From: Nesterenkonia sp. PF2B19 | GTDB lineage: Bacteria; Actinomycetota; Actinomycetes; Actinomycetales; Micrococcaceae | Length of the DNA: 64,000 nucleotides | Reading direction: 5' to 3' | NCBI RefSeq assembly: GCF_001758425.2 | Contig: NZ_MDSS02000003.1 | Coordinates: forward strand, 59,486 to 123,485 | Part shown: positions 8,049-17,718 of the stretch, piece by piece | How the letters are laid out: every line of letters begins with the position of its first letter | Position numbering within the stretch: position 1 is the stretch's first letter | Notes under the pieces: generated by a model | Databases searched by the model: none | What the model was told of the DNA's origin: nothing | What the model saw: the letters and a program-made list of their open reading frames with translations, nothing else | Program-made: the position numbers and the translations under genes

Positions 8049-8924
8049 TCAGCCCAGCAGCATCGCCGCGGCCATCGTGGCCGCGAACGCCAGGCTCACC
8101 TGGCCCGTCAGCTGCAGCACCGTGATCAGTGCACGCCCGGTGTGCCGGCGCGAGAGCATGATCCGCACGGGGCCGGCGCACAGCGGCCACACCAACAGCA
8201 CCAGCAGGAACCACAGGTTCTGCGCCACCAGCGCCAGCGGCAGCAGCACCGCCACCCCGATCATCAGCACGTAGCTGATCCGCGCCTTCCGCTCCCCGAG
8301 CCGCACTGCCAGCGTCATCTTCCCGGACTCGCGGTCCGTGGGGATGTCCCGCACGTTGTTGGCCATCAGCAGCCCCGAGGCGATCAGCCCGGCGCCCACC
8401 GCACCCACCCAGGCGGCGGGGCTCAGCTGGGCGGCCATGACCCAGGTGGTCCCCAGGGTGGCGACCAGCCCGAAGAAGATGAACACCATCACCTCACCGA
8501 GCCCCAGGTACCCATAGGGGCGCGAGCCGCCGGTGTACCACCAGGCGGCCAGCACGCACACCGCGCCGACGGCGAGGAACCACCACATCCCTGACAGGGC
8601 CACGATCACTACACCGGAGGCACCGGCGATGCCGAAGGAGATGAACGCGGCGGCCTTCACCGCACCCGGGGACGCAGCCCCCGAGGCGGTCAGCCGCATG
8701 GGCCCCACCCGGGAGTCATCGGTGCCGCGCACACCGTCGGAGTAGTCGTTGGCGTAGTTGACGCCCACCTGCAGGGTCAGCGCCACGATCATCGCCAGCG
8801 CGCCGATCAACAGGTCGAAGGAGCCCAGCCCGGCGGCCGCGGCGGTGCCGATCACCACCGGGGCCACCGCCATCGGGAGCGTGCGGGGGCGGGAACCTGC
8901 GATCCATTCTGCGGTGGTGGCCAC
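8049..8924 (-). CDS. menA: 1,4-dihydroxy-2-naphthoate polyprenyltransferase
   Basis: 291 aa UbiA-family membrane prenyltransferase that attaches the polyprenyl chain to DHNA, giving demethylmenaquinone. The first Asp-rich motif is NYANDYSDGVRGTDDSR (near residue 55) and the second is NNVRDIPTDRESGK (near residue 190); both bind Mg2+-prenyl diphosphate. Eight or nine hydrophobic segments are visible. The GTG start is preceded by GAAGGAG at good distance. menE, an aldo/keto reductase and menB lie upstream on the same strand, so they are probably part of a menaquinone cluster. Confidence 0.93.
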   Translation of the reverse strand: MATTAEWIAGSRPRTLPMAVAPVVIGTAAAAGLGSFDLLIGALAMIVALTLQVGVNYANDYSDGVRGTDDSRVGPMRLTASGAASPGAVKAAAFISFGIAGASGVVIVALSGMWWFLAVGAVCVLAAWWYTGGSRPYGYLGLGEVMVFIFFGLVATLGTTWVMAAQLSPAAWVGAVGAGLIASGLLMANNVRDIPTDRESGKMTLAVRLGERKARISYVLMIGVAVLLPLALVAQNLWFLLVLLVWPLCAGPVRIMLSRRHTGRALITVLQLTGQVSLAFAATMAAAMLLG

Positions 8925-8982
8925 GGGACTCCTTCGATGGGGGACGGATGGGGGTGGGTCGGGTGCGCGTCCGGTCAGCAGG

Positions 8983-10164
8983 TCAGCCGGAGAACATCTG
9001 GAGCAATTCTCGCCGATCCGGCTTCCCGGATGTCAGCAGGGGCAGGGCGGCCAGCACGTGCAGGTCCTTCGGCACGGCCGCGGGGCCCAGCGTCTCCCGC
9101 ACCGCCTCCCGCAGGTCGCCCAGGGTGTCGTCGGTGCGGGTGACGGCGGAGAGCACGACGGCGGCGCAGACTCGCTGCCCCCAGTCCGGGTCCGGGGCGG
9201 CGCCGACGAACGCGTCGCGCACTCCGGGATGGTCCAGCAGCACCGCGCGCACCCGCTCCGCGGAGACCTTGACCCCGCCGGTGTTGATGACGTCGTCGGC
9301 GCGGCCGGAGATGCTCAGCTCAGGCGTGGCGCCTGGGGTCTCGGCAGGCGTCAGCTCCCCGAGATCGTCGGTGAGGTAGCGGCGGTGCCCCATGAGCGGC
9401 TCCACGTCGAAATGCTCGGTGGTGAGCTCCGGGTCGTCAAGATAGCCCAGGGCGACCATGGGACCGGCCAGTCGGACCCGGCCGGCGTCGTCGGTGTCCA
9501 CGGTGACGCCGGGAAGGGGATGGCCGTCATAGACGCACCCCCCGCAGGTCTCGCTCATGCCATAGGTGCGGACCACATGCAGGCCGGCCTGATCGGCTCG
9601 GCGCAGCAGCGGCGCCGGGGAGGCGCCGCCTCCGAGCAGGATCGTGTCCATGCTCCGCAGCGCGGACAGCGTCCGGGGATCTCCGGCCTCCAGGAGCCTG
9701 CCCAGCTGGGTGGGCACCAGGGAGACGAAGCGAGGCTCAGCGGTCAGCTGCTCGGCGGCGCCCGCGAACGCCGCGGGATCGGTGGTCCCTGTCAGCAGCG
9801 GCACCGGGACGGTGCCGGCCACCAGGCTGCGGGAGAGCACGGCCAGGCCCGCCACATAGCTGGGCTGCAGGGTCAGCAGCCAGTGCCCGTGTCCGCCGAG
9901 TGCCGCCGCCGTCGCGTCGGCGGAAGCCTGCAGCGCGGCGGCGGAGAGCAGGGTCTGCTTCGCCGTCCCGGTGGAGCCGGAGGTGCGCACGACGACGGCG
10001 GGGGCCTCACCGTCGCGGCCATGGTCCGTCGCGTCGGGGCGGTGCACCCAGCGGGGGGCGTCGTCGTCGGCCGGAAGGAATTCGATCGGGGGCGTCGCGC
10101 CACGGAGGGCGGCGTCGAGCGCCTCCAGGGCGGGCTCGATCCAGGAGTGACCGGTGCGGCTCAT
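8983..10164 (-). CDS. menE: o-Succinylbenzoate--CoA ligase
   Basis: 393 aa AMP-forming adenylate ligase that activates o-succinylbenzoate for MenB. The P-loop-like motif RTSGSTGTAKQT lies near residue 63, the adenylate motif YGMSETCGG near 210, the hinge region SGRADDVINTGGVKVSAE near 310, and the C-terminal lysine is in LLTSGKPDRREL. The start at ATG 10164 (MSRTGHSWIEPALEAL) fits the family length. The much longer upstream open frame has no homology-like content. It is between menA (downstream) and the aldo/keto reductase (upstream). Confidence 0.9.
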   Translation of the reverse strand: MSRTGHSWIEPALEALDAALRGATPPIEFLPADDDAPRWVHRPDATDHGRDGEAPAVVVRTSGSTGTAKQTLLSAAALQASADATAAALGGHGHWLLTLQPSYVAGLAVLSRSLVAGTVPVPLLTGTTDPAAFAGAAEQLTAEPRFVSLVPTQLGRLLEAGDPRTLSALRSMDTILLGGGASPAPLLRRADQAGLHVVRTYGMSETCGGCVYDGHPLPGVTVDTDDAGRVRLAGPMVALGYLDDPELTTEHFDVEPLMGHRRYLTDDLGELTPAETPGATPELSISGRADDVINTGGVKVSAERVRAVLLDHPGVRDAFVGAAPDPDWGQRVCAAVVLSAVTRTDDTLGDLREAVRETLGPAAVPKDLHVLAALPLLTSGKPDRRELLQMFSG

Positions 10165-10223
10165 CGGGCGGTGGATGGGTCGGGGGTCGCTGTGACGACT
10201 GTGGGCATGATCCGCTGACCCGC

Positions 10224-11351
10224 TCAGCCTCGGGCCCCGAACTGTTCCGCCACCTGCTCGCCGATGGTGCCGATGATGTCCCGATCGGCCGCGCCCAGTC
10301 GTTCTCCGGCCATATCCGCCTGGTGCCAGTGCGGGTACATGATCTCCGGCCGGCCGACGCGGTCGATCGTGGTCCGGTCCTCCTCGGTGAGCTCGAGCGC
10401 GGCATAGCCCAGCAGGTCCTCCAGCTGGTCGAGGTTCCGGGCCGCGACGGCGGTGTTGTGCACTCCGGGACGGGTCAGCGTCCACGCCAGCGCCACCTGC
10501 GGGATGGTGGCGCCGTGCCTGCCCGCCACCTCCTTCAGGGCGTCGACGACGTCGTAGAGGCGGTCCCAGTCCGGCACGCGCATCTCCTGACCGGTGCCGT
10601 CCTTGAGGCGGGCAGGGCCGTCGGGCTGCTGTCCCCGGCGCCACTTTCCGGTGAGCAGGCCCATGTTCAGCGGACTCCACGGCTGAGTGGAGATCCCCGC
10701 GTCCAGGGCGGCGGGGATCTGTTCGTACTCCGCGGTGCGGGTGTAGGCGGAGTAGAGGATCTGCTGGGCGACCGGCTTGACGAAGCCGTGGGCCTCGCAG
10801 ACTCGCAGGGCCTTCTGCAGCTGCCAGCCCATGTAGTTGGAGACCCCGTAGTAGCGGATCTTGCCCGACCGGACCAGAGTGTCCATGGTCTCCAGCGTCT
10901 CTTCCAGCGGAGTCTGGCCGTCCCACTGGTGCAGGTAGAACAGGTCGATGTGGTCCCGGTCCAGCCGGGCCAGGGAACGGTCGACCTCTCGCAGCAGGTG
11001 CCAGCGAGAGGCGCCGCCGTCATTGGGACCGTCACCGATGACCATGCGGGCCTTGGTGGTGATCAGGAAGTCCTCGGCATGGTCGAGCTTCTTCAGCGCC
11101 GCGGCGACGACCTCCTCGGCCACTCCGCGGCCGTAGAGGTTGGCGGTGTCGATCAGGTTGATCCCGGCCTCGTGCGCGCGGGACAGCATCTCTGCGGCAC
11201 GGTCGGCGTCGAGGTCGCCCATGTGCGTGAGCTCCTCACCACGGCCGAAGGTCAGCGTGCCGAGGGCGATGGGGGAGACCCGGAGGCCGCAGGTGGGGGA
11301 GAGCTGGCGGTAGAACGGCGTGGAACCAGTGGGGGCGTCTGGGGTGCTCAC
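10224..11351 (-). CDS. Aldo/keto reductase
   Basis: 375 aa TIM-barrel oxidoreductase using NADPH. The catalytic tetrad can be read: Asp in NLIDTANLYGRG (with Tyr four residues on), Lys in LITTKARM, and His in FYLHQWDG. The NADPH-binding C-terminal segment is VAARNLDQLEDLLGYAALELTEED. The GTG start follows CTAAGGAGGACACACT, a strong ribosome binding site. It lies between menE and menB on the same strand but is not a known menaquinone enzyme. Substrate unknown. Confidence 0.88.
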   Translation of the reverse strand: MSTPDAPTGSTPFYRQLSPTCGLRVSPIALGTLTFGRGEELTHMGDLDADRAAEMLSRAHEAGINLIDTANLYGRGVAEEVVAAALKKLDHAEDFLITTKARMVIGDGPNDGGASRWHLLREVDRSLARLDRDHIDLFYLHQWDGQTPLEETLETMDTLVRSGKIRYYGVSNYMGWQLQKALRVCEAHGFVKPVAQQILYSAYTRTAEYEQIPAALDAGISTQPWSPLNMGLLTGKWRRGQQPDGPARLKDGTGQEMRVPDWDRLYDVVDALKEVAGRHGATIPQVALAWTLTRPGVHNTAVAARNLDQLEDLLGYAALELTEEDRTTIDRVGRPEIMYPHWHQADMAGERLGAADRDIIGTIGEQVAEQFGARG

Positions 11352-11461
11352 AGTGTGTCCTCCTTAGACGGGACGGCTGACGTTGCCTCCGGACGCGTGG
11401 TCGCTAAACGTCGCGTCAGTGCGCTCAGAGCGACCATATCTCCGGAGTCAACGTCAGGGTC

Positions 11462-12448
11462 TCAGAAGTAGTACGGGTAGCTGGACCAGTCCGGGTCCCG
11501 CTTCTGCAGGAACGCGTCTCGGCCTTCGACCGCCTCGTCGGTCATGTACCCCATGCGGGTCGCCTCCCCGGCGAAGACCTGCTGACCGGCCATGCCGTCG
11601 TCCACCGCGTTGAAGGCGAACTTCAGCATCCGCACCGCCTGCGGGGACTGGGCGGCGATGTCGGCGCACCATTCGAGCGCCACCTGCTCCAGCTGCTCAT
11701 GGTCCACCGCCTCGTTGACGGCCCCGGCGGCGACCATGTCGTCGGCCGAGTGCTCACGGGCCAGGAAGAAGATCTCTCGGGCCTTCTTCTGGCCCACCTG
11801 ACGGGCCAGCAGGGCGGAGCCGTAGCCGGCGTCGAAGGAGCCCACCGTGGCATCGGTCTGCTTGAACCTCCCGTGCTGCTTCGACGCGAGGGTGAGGTCG
11901 GCGACCACGTGCAGAGAGTGCCCGCCGCCGGCGGCCCAGCCGTTGACCACGGCGATGACGACCTTCGGCATGGTGCGGATCAGCCGCTGCACCTCCAGGA
12001 TGTGCAGCCGGCCGGCCTGGGCGGGGTCCACCGTCTCGGCGGTCTCGCCCGAGGCGTAGCGGTAGCCGTCCCGACCGCGGATGCGCTGGTCCCCACCGGA
12101 GCAGAAGCTGTGCCCGCCGTCCTTCGGGGAGGGGCCGTTTCCGGTGAGGATCACCGCGCCGACGTCGGGCGTCATGCGCGCATGGTCCAGGGTGCGGTAG
12201 AGCTCGTCCACCGTGCCGGGGCGGAACGCGTTGCGGACCTCCGGCCGGTCGAAGGCGATGCGCACCGCGGGCAGATCACGCAGGATCCGCCCGTCCGCGT
12301 CCCGCTCCACGCGCCGGTGGTAGGTGATGTCGGTCAGCTCGAAGCCCTCCACCGGGCGCCACTGCCAGGGGTCGAAGACGTCGGAGACCTTCTCGGGAAG
12401 CTGCGGTGCGTCAGCGAGGGGTGCGTCAGAGTTCAGTGCGTCGGTCAC
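11462..12448 (-). CDS. menB: 1,4-dihydroxy-2-naphthoyl-CoA synthase
   Basis: 328 aa crotonase-fold enzyme that cyclises o-succinylbenzoyl-CoA to DHNA-CoA. Typical MenB sequence includes ALNSD..FDPWQWRPVEGFELTDITYHR at the N-terminus, the oxyanion-hole segment HSFCSGGDQRIRGRDGY, GGGHSLHVVADLTLAS, GSFDAGYGSALLARQVG and the C-terminus DPDWSSYPYYF. The GTG start at 12448 has TAGACT 6 nt upstream, indicating a leaderless transcript and its own promoter. Confidence 0.94.
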   Translation of the reverse strand: MTDALNSDAPLADAPQLPEKVSDVFDPWQWRPVEGFELTDITYHRRVERDADGRILRDLPAVRIAFDRPEVRNAFRPGTVDELYRTLDHARMTPDVGAVILTGNGPSPKDGGHSFCSGGDQRIRGRDGYRYASGETAETVDPAQAGRLHILEVQRLIRTMPKVVIAVVNGWAAGGGHSLHVVADLTLASKQHGRFKQTDATVGSFDAGYGSALLARQVGQKKAREIFFLAREHSADDMVAAGAVNEAVDHEQLEQVALEWCADIAAQSPQAVRMLKFAFNAVDDGMAGQQVFAGEATRMGYMTDEAVEGRDAFLQKRDPDWSSYPYYF

Positions 12449-12454
12449 GCCCAG

Positions 12455-12460
12455 AGTCTA
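12455..12460 (-). promoter_or_regulatory. Leaderless -10 box TAGACT for menB
   Basis: TAGACT lies 6 nt before the GTG start of menB. The same hexamer with the same 6-nt spacing precedes the response regulator at 30032. Confidence 0.55.
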
Positions 12461-12514
12461 CCGACAGGCGGGAGGCCCGCGCGGCGCCGATCAGTCCAGC
12501 TCGCGGCGCAGCTC

Positions 12515-13183
12515 TCAGTGCAGCTCCACACCGGTGGCCTCGCGCACCTGCTCCTCGCTCACCCCCGGTGCGGTCTCCACCAGCTGCAGGCGCGGCTCGG
12601 CCTCGGTGCCGACGACGTCGATCACCGCCAGGTCCGTGATGATCCGGTCCACCACGCCCTTGCCGGTCAGCGGCAGGGTGCAGGCGGGCAGGATCTTCGG
12701 GGAGCCGTCCTTGGCCACGTGGTCCATCAGGCAGATGACCCGCTCGGCCCCGTGCACCAGATCCATGGCGCCGCCCATTCCCTTGACCATCTTGCCCGGC
12801 ACCATCCAGTTGGCGAGGTCACCGTTGGCGGCCACCTGCATCCCGCCCAGCACGGCGACGTCGATCTTGCCGCCGCGGATCATCCCGAAGCTGGTGGAGG
12901 AGTCGAAGAACGCCGCGCCCGGCAGGACGGTGACGGTCTCCTTGCCGGCGTTGATCAGATCGGGGTCCACCGCATCCTCGGTGGGGTAGGGGCCCACCCC
13001 GAGGATCCCGTTCTCCGACTGCAGCACCACGGTGCGCTCGGCGGGGATGTGGTTCGGGATCAGGGTGGGCATGCCGATGCCCAGGTTCACGTAGGAGCCG
13101 TCGGGCAGCTCGTCGGCGGCGCGCGCGGCCATCTGGTCACGGGTCCAGCCCGCGCGGGTCTCGGTGCTGAAGTCGCTGCTCAT
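12515..13183 (-). CDS. scoB: 3-oxoacid CoA-transferase subunit B
   Basis: 222 aa. Family I CoA-transferase beta subunit; the catalytic glutamate is in [14 protein letters not shown]. Other family segments are [33 protein letters not shown] and [13 protein letters not shown]. With subunit A it moves CoA from succinyl-CoA to acetoacetate. The start at ATG 13183 ([19 protein letters not shown]) follows GAAGGAGTGACCCTGCC. Only 7 bp separate it from subunit A, and the gene cluster context (GntP permease, hydroxybutyrate dehydrogenase) supports a ketone-body substrate. Confidence 0.92.
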   Translation of the reverse strand: MSSDFSTETRAGWTRDQMAARAADELPDGSYVNLGIGMPTLIPNHIPAERTVVLQSENGILGVGPYPTEDAVDPDLINAGKETVTVLPGAAFFDSSTSFGMIRGGKIDVAVLGGMQVAANGDLANWMVPGKMVKGMGGAMDLVHGAERVICLMDHVAKDGSPKILPACTLPLTGKGVVDRIITDLAVIDVVGTEAEPRLQLVETAPGVSEEQVREATGVELH

Positions 13184-13190
13184 GGCAGGG

Positions 13191-13973
13191 TCACTCCTTC
13201 TCGTCGCTGCGGACGGTGCGCTTCTCGATGGGCTTCTCGATCTCCGTGCCGACCTCCACGACGCGGTGCACGAAGACCCCGGGGAGGTGGACGGTGTCGG
13301 GGTCGATCTCGCCCGGCTCCACCAGCTCCTCCACCTGGGCGATGCAGATGCGGCCGGCCATGGCCGCGTCCGGGCTGAACTGGCGGGCCGCCTTGTTGAA
13401 CACCAGGTTGCCGTGCCGGTCGCCCTTCGCGGCGTGCACCAGGGAGAAGTCGGTGACGATCGACTCCTCCAGCACGAACTCCAGCTCGCGTCCGTCATGG
13501 ACGGTGAAGGGACGCACCTCCTTCGGGGGAGATTCCTGTGCGACTCCGCCGGCGCCGTCGTACTTCATCGGGATGCCGCCCTCGGCCACCTGGGTGCCGA
13601 CGCCGGAGCGGGTGTAGAACGCCGGGATCCCGGCACCGCCGGCGCGCATCTTCTCCGCCAGGGTCCCCTGCGGGACCAGCTCCAGCTCCAGCTCGCCCTC
13701 CAGGTACTGGCGGGCGAATTCCTTGTTCTCGCCCACGTACGAGGACGTCATCTTCGCGATGCGCCCGGCGGACAGGAGGATGCCCAGTCCCCAGTCGTCC
13801 ACGCCGCAGTTGTTGGAGGCCACCGAGAGCCCGGAGGCCCCCTGCTCCAGCAGCGCCTCGATGAGCTGGATGGGGTTGCCGGAGAGGCCGAAGCCGCCGA
13901 CGGCGAGCGAGGCGCCGTCGGGGATGTCGGCGACGGCCTCGGCGGCGGTCGCCACGGACTTGTCGATGGTCAT
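13191..13973 (-). CDS. scoA: 3-oxoacid CoA-transferase subunit A
   Basis: 260 aa. Alpha subunit of the family I CoA-transferase: [24 protein letters not shown] (CoA-binding GxGGF-like), [29 protein letters not shown] and the C-terminal DKVVF-like segment [50 protein letters not shown]. Works as a heteromer with scoB directly downstream. The ATG follows CCGAGGAGGACCC. Confidence 0.93.
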   Translation of the reverse strand: MTIDKSVATAAEAVADIPDGASLAVGGFGLSGNPIQLIEALLEQGASGLSVASNNCGVDDWGLGILLSAGRIAKMTSSYVGENKEFARQYLEGELELELVPQGTLAEKMRAGGAGIPAFYTRSGVGTQVAEGGIPMKYDGAGGVAQESPPKEVRPFTVHDGRELEFVLEESIVTDFSLVHAAKGDRHGNLVFNKAARQFSPDAAMAGRICIAQVEELVEPGEIDPDTVHLPGVFVHRVVEVGTEIEKPIEKRTVRSDEKE

Positions 13974-14091
13974 GGGTCCTCCTCGGGGACTCGGTGGCTC
14001 TGGATCGGTGCAGGTCTGTGTGGGTCTGTGTGGGTCGTGGTGGTCGGTGCGGATCTCTGGTGGGGAGGCCGGCGTCGGTGGGAGCGGCCCG

Positions 14092-14888
14092 TCAGCTCGC
14101 GGTCCACCCTCCGTCGATGGCGTAGGACGTGCCGGTCACCATGCCGGCGGCGTCGGAGGCCAGCCAGGTGGCCAGGGAGGCGACCTCCTCGGGCTCAACC
14201 AGTCGCTTCACCGCGGACTCGGTGAGCATGATGCGCTCCACCACCTCGTCCTCACCGATGCCGTGGAGGCGGGCCTGGTCGGCGATCTGCTTCTCCACCA
14301 GCGGGGTGCGCACATAGGCCGGGTTGAGACAGTTGGAGGTCACGCCGTGGTCGGCGCCCTCCAGGGCTGTGACCTTGGACAGGCCCTCCAGCGCGTGCTT
14401 GGCGGCCACATAGGCGGATTTGTAGGCGCTGGCGCGCAGCCCATGGACCGAGGAGATGTTGAGGATCCGGCCGAAGCCGCGCTGGTACATCCCGGGAAGC
14501 GCGGCGCGGATGAGCAGGAACGGGGACTCCACCATGAGGCGGTGCATGAAGCGCCAGGCCTCGGGGTCGAACTCATGCAGCGGGGACACCCGCTGGACGC
14601 CGGCGTTGTTGACCAGGATGTCGGCGTCAGGCACGCCGGTCTCCTCACTCAGCTCCTCCAGCGCGGAGGTCTCGGCCAGGTCCACGGTCCATGCCCGGCC
14701 GCCCACCTCGGAGGCCAGGGCCGTGGCGGCGTGCCGTCGCGGTCGCAGACCGTGACCTCCGCGCCGGCGGCGGCGAAGGCCCGCACGCAGGCCGCCCCGA
14801 TGCCGGAGGCCCCGCCGGTGACGACGGCGCGTCGACCGGCCAGCGCGTCGGCAGGGATCGGCGGGGTCCGGGTGGGCTGGGGGTCCAT
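14092..14888 (-). pseudogene. 3-Hydroxybutyrate dehydrogenase (SDR family), frameshifted
   Basis: The N-terminus (ATG at 14888) has the Rossmann TGGASGIGAAC motif. From about 14733 the frame changes and the rest follows, with NNAG (DILVNNAGVQRVSP), the catalytic Ser-Tyr-Lys set (ISSVHG...YKSAYVAAKHAL) and the C-terminal IDGGWTAS. The residues around HEFDPEAWRFMHRLMVESPFLL match bacterial D-3-hydroxybutyrate dehydrogenases. A single missing base restores about 265 aa, so the protein is probably intact in the organism. It oxidises 3-hydroxybutyrate to acetoacetate for the CoA-transferase encoded just downstream. Confidence 0.85.
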
Positions 14889-14969
14889 GGATCTCCTCCT
14901 GGGGAACGGGGGTGAGGTTGGGGCGATCAGCTGTCGGGGCGGGCAGGTCTCGGGACTGGCAGGTGCGGA

Positions 14970-16382
14970 TCAGAAGCCGCCGACGGCAGAGACCAGGGCG
15001 ATCAGCGCGGCCACGACCAGCACCGGGATGACAAGCGTCACCATACCGATGTCCTTGTACGACTGGCGATGGGTGAGCCCGCACACGATCAGCAGGGTGA
15101 CCACCGCGCCGGAGTGCGGCAGGGTGTCGAGTCCGCCGGCGGCCATGGCCGTCAGACGGTGCATCATCTCCAGGCTCATCCCCTCCGCCTCAGCCATGGC
15201 GCGCAGGTCCCCGCCGAGGGCGTTGAGCGCGATCGTCATGCCGCCCGAGGAAGAGCCGGTGAGACCGGCGGTGATGGAGGTGGTGACCACCGAGGTCACC
15301 AGCGCGTTGGCGCCCATGCCGAACACCGAGTCGCGGACCACGGCGAAGGCGGCCACGGAGGCGACGACGGCCCCGTAGCCCACCTCGGAGGCGGTGGAGA
15401 AGATCGGCAGCATGGAGCGCTTGACGCCGTCGCTGAACCCGACCTTCAGAGTGCTCCACTGGCCGAAGTTCATGGCCACGATCAGCAGCACCGCGGCCAC
15501 GATGGCGACCAGCACGGCCCACAGGCCGGCCCGGGAGTCGTAGGCGATGGACCCGAAGGTCTCCTCCTGCAGGTAGGACCAGTCCAGGGCGGGGAAGATG
15601 ACCAGGGTGCAGGCGAAGTTCACGGCGAAGACCATCAGCAGCGGCAGGAACGGCACGATCCGGTTCGGCGGGGCCAGGGTGATGGTGACCTGCGAGCCGT
15701 CGTCGGCGGAGCCTCCGATGACCTTCTTGGACTCCGGGGACTCGAAATGCTCGCCCTTGGTGATGAGGCTGCGACGCCGGTGCTCCAGCCACAGCAGGCC
15801 GAGGCCGAAGATCAGCACACCGCCGAGGATGCCGACGCCGGGGCCTGCATAGGCTCCGGTGTCGAAGAACTGCCCGGGGATGATGTTCTGCACCTGCGGG
15901 GAGCCCGGCAGGGCCGTCATGGTGAAGGTGAAGATGCCCAGCGCGATGGTGCCCGGGATGAGCCGACGGGGGATGTCCGCCACACGGAACAGCTCGCGGG
16001 CCAGCGGGTACATCACGAAGGCGACCACGAACAGGCTGATGCCGCCGTAGGTCATCAGGGCGGAGGTGATCACCGTGGCGGCGATGGCGCTGCGGCTGCC
16101 GATCCAGCCGGTCACCGTGCGGGCGATGGACTCCGCGTATCCGGTGACGGTCATCAGGATCCCGAAGATGGCCCCGACCAGGAAGATCGGGAACCAGCTG
16201 CCCACGAACCCGGCCATCGCGGGCATGAACACCTCGGTGTAGGAGGCCAGGATCGGGGCCCCGGAGAACACCAGGCAGACGACGGCGGAGATGGGGGCGG
16301 CCAGGATGACCGGCACGCCCCGGTAGGCGAGCGTGATCAGCAGCAGCAGGGACACGATGATGCCGATGATGCCCAGGATCAT
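14970..16382 (-). CDS. GntP family permease, probable 3-hydroxybutyrate uptake
   Basis: 470 aa with about 12-14 TM helices (MILGIIGIIVSLLLLITLAYRGVP at the N-terminus). Family segments include PLARELFRVADIPRRLIPGTIALG and a C-terminal LDTLPHSGAVVTLL. GntP proteins carry gluconate or, in this context, D-3-hydroxybutyrate. The genes after it (hydroxybutyrate dehydrogenase, CoA-transferase A and B) favour the latter, as inference. The start at 16382 is chosen because GAAGAGGAGACCTC precedes it; the longer frame upstream lacks a ribosome binding site. Confidence 0.88.
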   Translation of the reverse strand: MILGIIGIIVSLLLLITLAYRGVPVILAAPISAVVCLVFSGAPILASYTEVFMPAMAGFVGSWFPIFLVGAIFGILMTVTGYAESIARTVTGWIGSRSAIAATVITSALMTYGGISLFVVAFVMYPLARELFRVADIPRRLIPGTIALGIFTFTMTALPGSPQVQNIIPGQFFDTGAYAGPGVGILGGVLIFGLGLLWLEHRRRSLITKGEHFESPESKKVIGGSADDGSQVTITLAPPNRIVPFLPLLMVFAVNFACTLVIFPALDWSYLQEETFGSIAYDSRAGLWAVLVAIVAAVLLIVAMNFGQWSTLKVGFSDGVKRSMLPIFSTASEVGYGAVVASVAAFAVVRDSVFGMGANALVTSVVTTSITAGLTGSSSGGMTIALNALGGDLRAMAEAEGMSLEMMHRLTAMAAGGLDTLPHSGAVVTLLIVCGLTHRQSYKDIGMVTLVIPVLVVAALIALVSAVGGF

Positions 16383-16508
16383 GAGGTCTCCTCTTCGGAG
16401 GTGGTGGTCGGGCGACGGGATCTCGTCGCCGTGGACCAGCATGCTCCGCGGACTGTGATCTGGGCTACATCGACATGTTCAACGCTGGGGTGCGGATCTT
16501 GTGTCCAG

Positions 16509-17673
16509 CTACGAAGCACCGCCACGAGGTGGGCCGGACCGTCGGGACGCCAGCGCCCATGAGATCTCGATCAGGGTGTCCAGGTCGCCCAGATCTGCCC
16601 CGGCGATCTCGCCGAAGCGCTGGAGCCGGTAGCGCAGCGTGTTGACGTGCACGGGGATGCTGCGGGCTGCCAGGGGGATGCTCAGCCGGTGGGTCAGGTA
16701 CGCCTCCAGGGCCTCGAGCACATGCTCGCCGAAGCTGCCGGTGTCCTCCAGCGGCGCCAGGTAGCGCTCCCTCAGCAGAGCGGTGACCTCCGGAGAGGCG
16801 TGCACCCCGGCCCGCCAGGACAGGCTCTCCAGATCCACCAGCCCGGTGCGGCCCACCGCCCCGGCGGCGCGCAGGGCCGCAGAGGCGGATTCGAAGGATC
16901 GTGGCAGCTCGTCCAGCGCGACGGCGGGGCCCAGCGCCGCGGTGAGCCGGGCCGGGTGGATTCCGGGAGTGGGTTCTCCGATGACGATCCCCACCAGCGA
17001 GGAGGCGCGGACTGCGGTCAGGATCCTCACTCCGGCCCGCTCTGCCCAGTCGTCGAGGGCGCGCTGGCGGTCGACGTCGGCCTCCGGGTGGGAGTCGGCG
17101 GCCAGGGCGCGCAGCGGCGCGGAGGTGGGGACGTCGTAGAGGGCCGCGCCCCGGGCCAGCTCCGCGGGCTCCATCCACGGTGGCGTCGGCGTCGCCGATC
17201 CATGCCGCCCGGCGTGTGGAGTCGGCCAGAGCTCGGGCGAGGTCCTTGTCCTGGTAGACGAGCACCGCCCGGGAGGAGAAGGCGTCTCCCAATGCCCAGA
17301 GGATGGTGGAGGAGGCCAGCACCTGGTCGGCGGGAATGCGGTGGGCCGGGGCGTGCTCCAGCAGCCGGTGCAGGATCACGGACATGCACACTCGGAAGCC
17401 CGCCAGCACGCTGCCCACGGGCACGCCTTGGGCATAGCGCTCCGAGGCCAGCGCGTCGGCCTCGATGACGTCCTGCGGGGAGGGCTCGAACCCGGCACGC
17501 ACTGTCCGGATGCTCAGGGCGATGTTGCGCCGCACGGAGGACTCCAGGGCGGAGTCGGGGACGTCGTCGTAGCCCGGTACGGTGGCGCGGATGTCACGGA
17601 TCGTCTGCTCCAGGATCGTGTCGTCCTGCTCCAGGGCGGTGAGGAGCCGCTCCCAGTGCTCATCCGCTGTCAT
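16509..17673 (-). pseudogene. PucR/CdaR-type transcriptional regulator, frameshifted
   Basis: The N-terminal part (MTADEHWERLLTALEQ..) is a PucR-like sensory region with RYAQGVPVGSVLAGFRVCMSVILHRLLEHAP. After about 17175 the neighbouring frame carries PAELARGAALYDVP and the C-terminal helix-turn-helix VHVNTLRYRLQRFGEIAGADLGD typical of PucR_HTH. Removing one base (GTG GAT GAG CCC) joins the frames to about 387 aa; two missing bases would also do it. It lies upstream of, and on the same strand as, the ketone-body operon, separated by 126 bp, so it is the likely regulator of it. Confidence 0.85.
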
Positions 17674-17678
17674 GGGTG

Positions 17679-17698
17679 TCACGATACCGCCGCCGTCG
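17679..17698 (-). promoter_or_regulatory. 20-bp promoter block shared with the GNAT gene (copy 1)
   Basis: The minus strand reads CGACGGCGGCGGTATCGTGA ending 5 nt before the PucR-type start. The same 20 bases precede the GNAT gene at 18258-18277. TATCGT within it is a leaderless -10 box 7 nt before the ATG. Confidence 0.6.
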
Positions 17699-17718
17699 CG
17701 GGGTGCAGAGGACCAGTC

